Part shown: piece by piece, positions 17,942-25,954 of the stretch
Layout of the letters: the number at the start of each line of letters is the position of its first letter
Numbering within the stretch: position 1 is the first letter of the stretch
Assembly (NCBI RefSeq): GCF_026262505.1
Contig: NC_067208.1
Span: 496,001-560,000, forward strand
Source of the DNA: Trichomonas vaginalis G3
Taxonomy: Eukaryota > Parabasalia > Trichomonadida > Trichomonadidae
Direction: 5' to 3'
DNA length: 64,000 nt
The notes under the pieces: model-generated
What the model saw: the letters and a program-made list of their open reading frames with translations, nothing else
Told to the model about the DNA's origin: nothing
Database searches by the model: none
Translations under genes and position numbers: made by a program

Positions 17942-19512
17942 ATGCAGAACGAACAGCTAAACGAATTTACTCCAGCAGAGCATATTCATCAGATTCGCTC
18001 ATATTTCGATATCATAGACAATGCAGTTCAAATTGGTGACACTAATAGAAAATATTCTGACGCAAAGATTCCATCACAACCTGGAACTGCTAAAGATAAC
18101 ACATGGGTAACATTCATCTCTCACCTCCTGGTGAAAATATGTTGGACCTTTACAATACATTCATTACGTATAAAATGGAAGGTCAATTTATTGTAGATAA
18201 AGAAATTGGTTCAGGTTCAATAAAACAAACCCACCAGGATTTTGGATTGGTTTCGATGACGCTTTCTATGCAGTTGCTGGATATCAAATCCTTGCAAATG
18301 GTCGTATCGTATATTCTCAAGACAACGCAAAGAAGAAGCATATATAACTTCAAACTCACAAACTACCGAACAAATAAAGAAAGTAGATGTTTTCTCAAAG
18401 ACTCGACATGAAGATGTATGGAGTCATTCGGGAACATGCAGAACAGGACAAATTGTTAGTGGTCCAATTACAGCAGGAAAATCATTTGATTTTAAGCTTC
18501 GTTTAAGAATTCCTGTTAGAAGATTCCTTCCATTAGAAGCTATTCGATTTATTCCAGCTTTTGCAGGAAACATTCAGCTTAAAGTAAAGTTCAGTAGCGA
18601 CGCCTTACAATGCACATCTATATCTGTAAATGATATCATTGCTTTCAATCCAACTCTTAAAGTTGCATTTGCTTCAGATTCAAATCCACCGACAAATAAA
18701 TTTGTTCCATGGAATGAACCATTCACTATGATAACGAAGGCAGTAGAAGCTAGTGGAACAGTTACTATTACAACTGTAACCCAGCAACTATTTCGAACAA
18801 AGATGGATTTTAATGAATGTTTCATTCATCCAAAGTCATTCTCTTTAGACCCTAACATTTATACAGAACTTGTAGAACATTATACAAACGAGGCTTTATG
18901 TTTTCCTGTTAAAGTTATGGATTGGATTCCTATGGACGGTTCATTCTCAAAGAATACAGATAGTTCAAGTGCAACATTTACAGCAGCTTATACGCCTATT
19001 AATGTTAAAAGTATTTGGGCACTATTTAGAAAGAAAGACAACTATTATGTTAATTTTGAGAACCCTAAGTTTAAATATCTTCAGCTTTCCATGGGAGCTT
19101 ATGGAAATATGCCTGCAGAACCTGAAAAATCATATGGACCTGTATTTTATGAAATGGTTGCGAACGCCTGCAATACAAACAATGATATGATAGGATTTAA
19201 TGAAGATGTTATGAGGTCATTGGTGGATGATGGTAGTGTGGAACATAAATGGGATAGTTATGACAACACACATTTCTTATGTGGTTTTCCAACAGAAGTG
19301 GATTTTGGTTCCAGCAAGGTCAAACATCTACTGCTCCAATAACATACAAATTGTCTGTTAAAGGACCTATTGAACTAGCAACTGAAAATGTACCAAAGCC
19401 ACTTATTGGATTTATGAGGGATTGTTGCTTTGCCATTCAAGTGCGTGCTAATGGCATCCCCATAATAAGATTAGATGACTATAACTTAGCTACGGACGAC
19501 AGTGAGGAATAA
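17942..19512 (+). pseudogene. Polinton major capsid protein (double jelly-roll), broken
   Basis: Remains of the main shell protein gene, about 520 codons, with about three breaks. Recognisable parts are the N-terminal MQNEQLNEFTPAEH, beta-strand-rich blocks through the middle, the AIRFIPAF-like and PSKSFSLDPNIY-like regions, and a C-terminal hydrophobic strand set ending at 19512. Size and place, between small structural genes and a membrane protein gene, match trichomonad Maverick capsid genes. The start lies 20 bases after TTTTTATCTG. Confidence 0.75.
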
Positions 19513-19542
19513 AGGATGAACGTTTATTTTTAAAGCTTATAA

Positions 19543-20013
19543 ATGAGTTCTTCATCAAGCTCTCGTGAACCTTCACCATCTATGAAACAAACTTTACCAA
19601 ACGATTATGGAGCACCTATTGAATATTTCTTACGAGCTGCACAATGGCAAAGAGCAGTCTCACCAAGGTTAGGTGTTCCACCAGCTCCTGTCAAAAATAG
19701 CATTTGGTCAAGTCCTTATATAAGATATGGTCTCCCACTAGGTTTGCTAGCTACAGCAGGAGCAGTTATGATGTTGAAAAGAAATAAAGCAAATGTTGTA
19801 AATAATACTGAAGTAGCTGAAGTTAAACAAACTCCAACACCTTCGCCAAAACCAACGTCAAAACCAACGCCTTCACAAGCAAAACCTTCAATGACTCCTG
19901 AACCTATGGAAGTACAAACTCCTATTCAAAAGTCAACTCCTAAACCGACTCCAACATTTAAACCAGAACCTACTCCTCAAATAAATCGTAAAACTCCTGC
20001 GTTTCCTTACTGA
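19543..20013 (+). CDS. Polinton single-pass membrane protein with Pro/Thr tail
   Basis: 156 aa, open. One likely membrane helix at about residues 62-82 (YGLPLGLLATAGAVMMLKR) is followed by a positive stop sequence and then a tail of repeated TPxPxPT units (about 100-150). The N-terminal 55 residues are polar. The form, a membrane anchor plus an extended Pro/Thr stalk, suggests a virion or envelope-contacting protein, but no family is recognised. Its start follows TTTATTTTTAAAGCTTATAA, a clear example of the short T-rich promoter type, 31 bases after the capsid gene. Confidence 0.6.
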   Translation: MSSSSSSREPSPSMKQTLPNDYGAPIEYFLRAAQWQRAVSPRLGVPPAPVKNSIWSSPYIRYGLPLGLLATAGAVMMLKRNKANVVNNTEVAEVKQTPTPSPKPTSKPTPSQAKPSMTPEPMEVQTPIQKSTPKPTPTFKPEPTPQINRKTPAFPY

Positions 20014-20062
20014 AAAAAATAACGTTATTTTTATTTAATATTAAAATTTTTATTCGATTGAA

Positions 20063-20299
20063 ATGACAAATAAAGTCACTGAAGCAATGAAACAAAAGTT
20101 TTTGGTAGAATACATTAAATCAGGAACTATTCCAGAAGGTTTTTACATTCATACTATGAAGGATGGTAGAGTTCAGTTTAGAAAGATAAAGCAACCATTA
20201 GATAAAGAAGGAATTTTGAGAAAGATTAAACTTCATGAGGACAACATTGCTGAACTTAAGAAGAAGTTAGAAGAGTTGGAGAAAGGAAGAGAGTTATAA
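20063..20299 (+). CDS. Polinton small coiled-coil protein, unknown
   Basis: 78 aa, open. Residues 1-45 have a compact strand pattern (IPEGFYIHTMKDGRVQFRKI). Residues 50-78 form a heptad-like Leu/Lys/Glu helix (ILRKIKLHEDNIAELKKKLE) typical of a coiled-coil oligomer. The start follows ATTTTTATTCG at 8-18 bases. No family recognised. It is followed by a nested inverted repeat at 20317-20350. Confidence 0.55.
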   Translation: MTNKVTEAMKQKFLVEYIKSGTIPEGFYIHTMKDGRVQFRKIKQPLDKEGILRKIKLHEDNIAELKKKLEELEKGREL

Positions 20300-20316
20300 A
20301 GCAATGAATTCAACAG

Positions 20317-20350
20317 GGTGAAAAAAGAGGTGAGATCTCACCACTTCACC
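20317..20350. terminator. Nested inverted repeat after the coiled-coil gene
   Basis: Outer stem GGTGAA (20317-20322) with TTCACC (20345-20350) encloses the perfect 14-base palindrome GGTGAGATCTCACC (20329-20342). It starts 18 bases after the stop codon at 20299; possible 3'-end signal. Confidence 0.5.
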
Positions 20351-20391
20351 TAAATTTATTTTTGTGCTATGTTTTCATACGTGTGAGGGTG

Positions 20392-20454
20392 GTGATATCA
20401 TTTATTTTTAAGTTTATTTTTAAGTTTATTTTTAAGTTTATTTTTATATAAATG
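20392..20454 (+). promoter_or_regulatory. Fourfold tandem copy of the T-rich promoter motif
   Basis: TTTATTTTTAAG repeats about four times at a spacing of 12 bases (20401-20446) and runs into ATATAAATG at 20446-20454. The frame from that ATG is 13 codons and overlaps the end of the gene on the other strand. It looks like a promoter array that drives no normal gene now. Confidence 0.5.
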
Positions 20455-20476
20455 ACAGAACAAAAATATAACATTT

Positions 20477-20911
20477 CTACTCAGCAGGAATGAGACCCTT
20501 ACTGACTATGTATTCGTTTAATGCTTGATGAAAACAATGGTACATATTATCATATGGGTATACACAACGTCTGTTTCCATCGTCGTCGTATATGTAGAGC
20601 TCAAATCCAGTCCAACCTTCTTTTGTACAATATGTAGCTTTATTTAAGTATGCATTTATGTAGATAAGGCAATTTTCTTCATCGCTCCAGAAATAATTTT
20701 TGTTCTTTGTTGAAATAGTTTTCGTTCCTCTGCGACCATAAGGAATGTATGCAATGAATTTTGCGTCATATGGGATTGTAATATATTCAGGGTTTCTTTC
20801 ATCGTCAATGGGTCTGTCTTTGTTAAAATGCATGTTTCTCAGTTTTACTTGAGTTTTGAATAGTTCACGGAAACGTTCTGGGAAAGAGTCATAGTAAATG
20901 TAGTCGGACAT
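20477..20911 (-). CDS. Polinton protein, unknown, 144 aa
   Basis: Whole open frame, rich in Tyr, Asp and Asn, mixed alpha/beta, no cysteine pattern that fits a metal site. Aromatic-rich stretches (MSDYIYYDSFPERFRELF and FELYIYDDDGNRRCVYPYD) suggest a compact beta fold. It is the last gene before the right end of the element and points inward, as terminal genes of Polintons usually do. Function unknown. Confidence 0.6.
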   Translation of the reverse strand: MSDYIYYDSFPERFRELFKTQVKLRNMHFNKDRPIDDERNPEYITIPYDAKFIAYIPYGRRGTKTISTKNKNYFWSDEENCLIYINAYLNKATYCTKEGWTGFELYIYDDDGNRRCVYPYDNMYHCFHQALNEYIVSKGLIPAE

Positions 20912-21100
20912 GTCTTTGTAATGAAATAAAAAATTTAAAAAAAATAAAAATAAGGTTATTTTTATTTAGTGAGGACGGTAGTCAATTCGTTAGTGAAGTC
21001 ATTTATGTGTCAGATGGTTTTGTAAATATTTAAGGTTAAGTTGGTGTTATGGTTGTGTTGTAAAATATACGTTACCAGTTTCGTAAAGTGTCAAAACCGC

Positions 21101-21151
21101 TAAGTGGTGTACGGAGGCGCGCAATGCCACAGTACACGACTTAGGGATACT
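21101..21151. repeat. Right terminus of the Polinton with hairpin
   Basis: Arms TAAGTGGTGTAC (21101-21112) and GTACACGACTTA (21132-21143), one mismatch, enclose a GC-rich loop. The element probably ends at ...GGGATACT (21151), so its end reads AGTATCCC from outside. A candidate 6-base target duplication AACTAT (21152-21157) cannot be checked because the left end is missing. Confidence 0.4.
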
Positions 21152-21381
21152 AACTATTTATTTTGAATGTAGAACCGAGCAATTTTCAAATTTTGTGTTT
21201 TTTTTGGATTTTCTCGATACCAGATAAGTTGTGTTGGCTAAATAATATATGGATACAATGTGTCTTATAGATGAATATATGCACAAAGTTTAAGAGGCCA
21301 TTTTCTTTCAGAAACCGAGATTTGTGAATTTTTTCAAATTTTGTGCTTTTTTTGATATTGAAATTTCATTTCATTTTTTTG

Positions 21382-23000
21382 ATGCATATCGATGCACCAT
21401 GCGAACTTAAAGAAAGGCTATCTTATATAGATGCTATGAAAGCTGTCATTGATAACGAATGCCATGCAGGTTGTCCATATCAATTAAAAAAAATCCAAAT
21501 TTAGGGGGAACAAAATTAAAATTCAGGTGCAGTGCAGATAAATGTGAAGCATGTATCTCATTTCTAAAGGATGATGAAGAATATATCCTAACAGAATATA
21601 ATGGAACACATAATCACAATCAAATCAAAGATGAGACAAAGAAATACCACACATTATCACAATGCTATCGTCGGGTACTTATTAATTTTATAAAACAGGG
21701 GGGTGATCCGAAAATGGCTCAAATTGAATGCGACAAAAAACTTGATCTGGATGATCCACTTAACAGGCCATCTTTTTTGAATGCATCTTCAGATCAAATG
21801 AAAACAATTCAGGAAAAAGGAAATAAAAAGATCAAAGGTATTCAAAGTACGATGATAATCAATTCAAGTCAACTCAATTATTTAAGGGTATCAAAGAACA
21901 AGAGTCACCAAAAGATTTAATTTATTTCGATGTCGATAATTACAACAAACCAAAGAAATTAATCTTTTATTATGCTTCTTTCAAATTTCTGGACATAATC
22001 AAAATTGTGAAAGAGCATTTTATTGATGCAACCCATTCATTACTTGAATTTAAAATGTTGTTTTACATGATATCAGCCAAATTTCCAAATACATGCATTC
22101 CAATTTTTCAATTTGTCGTTTATCCAAACACTTCAGAAAATATTGCATTCTGTCTCAAGGCATTTTTTAACTGGGCAAAAGTAAAACCAAAATATTTTAT
22201 GTCAGATTGTGCACAAGAAATCGAAAATGCGATTATCAACTCTTTTCCAGAAGTTATTCTTCATTGGTGTGCAGTTCATGTAATGAGGGCGTTCAGAAAA
22301 AATTTGAAAGATTATGCATTTGAGAGTTCAGACAAATTGATATTAGATACAAAATGAACTATCTTGCATACGGCAGAAATGGCAAGAAAGAATGGATTGA
22401 ACCAACTTTCAAAAAAATTCTGGAAATAGCCGAAAAATTCCCAGAATTTTCAAAATACATACAAAATCAATGGATATCAAACCAAGAAAGATGGACAGCC
22501 GCTGAAAGAGATGAAAATTTAGCTCTCACAAATAACATTTCAGAATCGATTAACAAAAAAATTAAATATTACTACTTTGGCGGAACAATTTTCATGAGAT
22601 TTGATCGATTTGTGATGAAATTAATCGATTTTATCGTTCCTTCATTTTATTACAGAATTTCTCAAGATATAAGGCTCAGAGACAAAATTTCAAATCCGTT
22701 GCCATCTGAAAAAAGCCAAAAAAGTCTACAGTCAGACTGGATACAGAAAAATGTATAATGCTCACTGATAAAATTAAATCGTTAATAGTTAACTCATCAG
22801 CAAACTTAAATACGCTTCAATTGGGTTTAGATGACCTACTTGATAAAGTTGTCAAGGCAGCAAAGGTTCAAAAACGAATGACCCAGTATTTTTCGAAATT
22901 AAGTATCCCAATGGAAATCAAGCTTAGTACTCTCACGCAAATTACAGAATTTGGATGCAATACCCCTCAATTCATTGTTGAGAATGCCAAGTCTTTTTAA
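21382..23000 (+). pseudogene. MULE (Mutator-like) transposase, frameshifted
   Basis: Decayed DNA transposon gene of about 535 codons from the ATG at 21382. The N-terminal part has a Cys/His pattern (CSADKCEACISF ... HNHNQI) of the WRKY/FLYWCH type common before MULE transposases. The core follows: D in HFIDATH (about 22020), D in YFMSDCAQE (about 22205), HWCAVH (about 22265) and the acidic NISESINKK (about 22540). The frame changes at least four times: in the A8 run near 21487, between 21880 and 21920, near 22340 and near 22755. So it cannot encode a transposase now. Terminal inverted repeats were not identified. Two similar stretches at 21173-21215 and 21305-21355 (ACCGAG plus TTTTCAAATTTTGTG) lie before it. 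The gene begins only about 230 bases after the Polinton end. Confidence 0.85.
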
Positions 23001-23120
23001 GATAAAATTATTACAGATTTCCACCTTCAAATTTATACAACATTATAAAAATTTATGAATAAAACTTGATATAAAATAACATTTTTTTTTTACTAAGAAA
23101 AAAAAGGTTTTTGATAATAA

Positions 23121-23717
23121 ATTTTTTTATTTCGAAAAAGTAGCAATAATCGTAAAAGGGTATTGATAGTCTTGCTAAAGTAACTAATTTTAGCTGTCAA
23201 ATACTTTTGTATTTTGAAGTAAATTAGTATAAATTTGTTTTTACTTTTATTTCGAAAAAGTAGCAATAATCGTAAAAGGGTATTGATAGTCTTGCTAAAG
23301 TAACTAATTTTAGCTGTCAAATACTTTTGTATTTTGAAGTAAATTAGTATAAATTTGTTTTTACTTTTATTTCGAAAAAGTAGCAATAATCGTAAAAGGG
23401 TATTGATAGTCTTGCTAAAGTAACTAATTTTAGCTGTCAAATACTTTTGTATTTTGAAGTAAATTAGTATAAATTTGTTTTTACTTTTATTTCGAAAAAG
23501 TAGCAATAATCGTAAAAGGGTATTGATAGTCTTGCTAAAGTAACTAATTTTAGCTGTCAAATACTTTTGTATTTTGAAGTAAATTAGTATAAATTTGTTT
23601 TTCTTTTATTTCGAAAAGTAGCAATAATCGTAAAAGGGTATTGATAGTCTTGCTAAAGTAACTAATTTTAGCTGTCAAATACTTTTGTATTTTGAAGTAA
23701 ATTAGTATAAATTTGAT
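23121..23717. repeat. 120-bp tandem repeat, five copies
   Basis: Five nearly identical units start at 23131, 23251, 23371, 23491 and about 23609 (last one 118-119 bases). Period 120 keeps one minus-strand frame open, which gives a false repetitive protein. No internal hairpins like those in the 51-57 kb satellite were seen. It lies directly after the decayed MULE. Confidence 0.95.
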
Positions 23718-23756
23718 ATTATTTTAACTCCCTTTGAAAACCTCAATTTTCCATAC

Positions 23757-23819
23757 AGAGGGAACGGGAATAGCCTCCAATATTCCCTGAGAATGGTTGC
23801 GCATTCTCAGTTCCCTCTA
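23757..23819. repeat. Three-way-junction inverted repeat
   Basis: Outer stem AGAGGGAAC (23757-23765) with GTTCCCTCT (23811-23819). Packed inside are hairpin GGGAAT/ATTCCC (about 23766-23787) and hairpin CTGAGAATG/CATTCTCAG (about 23787-23811). Almost every base between the outer arms is in a stem or loop. See the four-way version at 46073-46311. Confidence 0.7.
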
Positions 23820-24707
23820 TATTTCGAACGAAGCTCTCATCGGTCTTTTTTTTAATACTAAACGTTTTTTCCCCTGTCACTTTTAGCTAAAATTTGGGTT
23901 TGCCTGTAATGCCTGGAATAAGTTTTTACTCTTTTGATTAATGGAAAACAAAATAGCACTTTTTTTAGAACAAATAAACTCTTATTCAAATTTTTGATAG
24001 TGAGACTTTACAAAAGAAAATGGGTTTAATAAAAAAATACATATATTGTTATTTATGTTTTTATATTAATTTAAACTGGGATTAAACTTTGAATATGATT
24101 AATTTGGTTGATTATGACAATTAGCCAAATTCCATCAGTTTTCCTATTGAATTTAATTAATCTATGAGAGTCAATCTTACATGGGTTTATATTATAGATT
24201 AATTAAATATCTATAACTTATTATTTAACTTATCTTTAAGCTATCAATCATATTTATTTAATCTATAAGATACCTTAGAGCGCTAGCTTAATGAACAAAT
24301 CTTCTATGTCAAAAAGTTAATATTATTATTCTATAATAAGTTATTGTAAATCATCATATAGTATCTAACATGATTGTTGCATATATGAAAAATATCAATC
24401 ACTTCAAATTGTTTTGAAGAGTACAAAACAAGTTTCATTAAAATTGCACATGCACCCCTATGACATGACTTTCAATTCAGATATTTAAGGGTAATTTTTA
24501 ATGATGCTTCACATCAGTTGTCAAAAATTTGAATTATAGTCAGATGGGCGTAAGCGAAGCATTAAAAAATTCTGAATTGATGAGAATTATAAAATATTTG
24601 ATTCAGGTTTATTTAAAAAGGAGAAAATTCAATTCATTTAACGGTAAAATCCTTTTCACAAGTTTGATAATGTCAGAAAAAGAGTGTGTCAAGTGGGCGT
24701 AAATATA
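23820..24707. other. Intergenic, AT-rich
   Basis: No gene seen. Apart from short AT-rich direct repeats (for example ATTTAATTAATCTATGAGA-like stretches near 24155-24270) nothing stands out. Confidence 0.5.
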
Positions 24708-25271
24708 TTAGAAATCGGTAATAAAGAACAAATCACATAAGAGAATATTTAAATAGTATATTGAACCCCTGCATAAATTACTCTGACAATAATCGATATC
24801 GAAACCAACTTCTCCTAAAAAATCGAAACGTGAAAAACCAAAATAGCAGCGAGTGTCGCTTGCTTTCGTCATTTCGAATCTTATAACAGATGCACGAAAT
24901 TTTGGAACTTCAAACTCAAAACTAACACCACGAGTAGAAAGAATTGTGTTGTTAGTTTCAGATGTCAGCTTCGTCAAACTAGAAAAATTATCGCCATAAT
25001 AAATGTTCCATGAAATGGGATAAGCCCAACAACAACCAGTTTTATCAATAAAACTTTGCATTACATATTTATGAGCTACAAATGGAAAAGGTAATGAAAA
25101 ATCAAGGTTAAAAGATTGGGATACCGCATGTCTAACGCAATACCAAGAAAGAGGATTTTCTGAGAATAATCCAACCATGTTTGAACAGTTGCAGCAAAGA
25201 AAATTCTCATCTATGAATATTTCATATTTATTTGGATAGAAAACGTAATTTTTTAATGTCTGGAATAACAA
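24708..25271 (-). CDS. F5/8 type C (discoidin)-like protein
   Basis: 187 aa, open. Residues 60-165 show the order of strands seen in galactose-binding-like F5/8 C domains of trichomonads: SLPFPFVAHKYVMQSF, then CCWAYPISWNIYYGDN in place of the usual SWxxEGSNDG, then FRASVIRFEMT and the closing FGFSRFDFLGEVGFD. Such domains bind carbohydrates or mediate protein contacts. In this lineage they are often small cytoplasmic proteins of large families. There is no signal peptide or membrane segment. The ~22 residues after the domain are hydrophobic (YYLNILLCDLFFI) and may be a peripheral tail. The N-terminus may be shorter than in full-length relatives. Family call is moderate. Confidence 0.55.
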   Translation of the reverse strand: MLFQTLKNYVFYPNKYEIFIDENFLCCNCSNMVGLFSENPLSWYCVRHAVSQSFNLDFSLPFPFVAHKYVMQSFIDKTGCCWAYPISWNIYYGDNFSSLTKLTSETNNTILSTRGVSFEFEVPKFRASVIRFEMTKASDTRCYFGFSRFDFLGEVGFDIDYCQSNLCRGSIYYLNILLCDLFFITDF

Positions 25272-25365
25272 CTTATTCCGATCATTGATCTAAAAATAAC
25301 ATTTTTTCACTTAGACATTCACATTTTGCCAACATTTCGATTTTCATCATACAATATAGCATTAA

Positions 25366-25777
25366 AATGGGGCATTATCATTTCGTCTGGAAAAGTGACA
25401 AAATCATCATTTTTTTCTGGCATCTGAATTATTGAACTATAACTCTATTTCTATTAATTTAAGTGCAATCTACGCATACGCAACTTTATTTAATAGCTCC
25501 TTTTGCATGTTAACATTCTAGTTCCAACTTCAAACTGTTTCATTTTATGTAAATTTCTAGTCAATTTTTTTTAGCGAAGTCAAAATTATCAACTCAAACT
25601 ATTCAATTTATTTTCATCAAAATATCATAATAGATACGATGCAATTCAAGCAGGTATCATTGCATTGCGATCTCATAAATTTATCTCTTTAGAATGACCC
25701 TAAAAATAAAAAATTATCATTTTCTTCTGACGAAAATAATAATTTTGTCACTTTTTCCAGACGAAAATAATAATCCT
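25366..25777. mobile_element. MITE with ~48-bp terminal inverted repeats, TTAA-flanked
   Basis: Left end (25366-25423) and the reverse of the right end (25728-25777) match over about 48 bases, including CGTCTGGAAAA and GTGACAAAAT, with about 80-85% identity. TTAA lies at 25362-25365 and 25778-25781. No reading frame inside. Non-autonomous, family unknown; TTAA duplication is the hallmark of piggyBac-type transposases. Confidence 0.65.
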
Positions 25778-25954
25778 TTAATATCAATTATAGATCTTAA
25801 AGCAGTCATATATAATCCACCCTTAATATAAAGTTTTAGTATGTTTGATTAAAGGGATAAAGTGAAGTTCATTCTTAATATAAAATATTTTGTTGACAAG
25901 GAAAAAAAGAACATTAATAAGAATTTAATAAATAATAATAAATAAATAAAAAGA

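Larger units (their letters stand above)
1..21151. mobile_element. Polinton/Maverick element, left end outside window
   Basis: Virus-like DNA transposon of the Polinton (Maverick) family. Visible parts are a packaging ATPase with a Walker A motif, a candidate minor capsid gene, a fibre gene, a retroviral-type integrase, two KilA-N genes, protein-primed family B DNA polymerase, an HNH nuclease and a major capsid gene, plus small unknown genes on both strands. The right end is placed near 21151, where a hairpin-rich sequence ends in GGGATACT and the base composition and gene style change; the left end and its inverted repeat are not in the window. A Ulp1-type protease, usual in the family, was not recognised and may lie to the left. 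About five genes are broken, with roughly eight breaks in all, while polymerase, integrase and several small genes look whole. I infer a rather young copy. Confidence 0.93.

Noticed and set aside
1-21151. Ulp1-type cysteine protease gene of the Polinton
   Set aside because: Expected for the family but not recognised in this window; it may lie left of position 1.
23093-23560. 155-aa minus-strand repetitive protein
   Set aside because: Product of the 120-bp tandem repeat in a constant frame.
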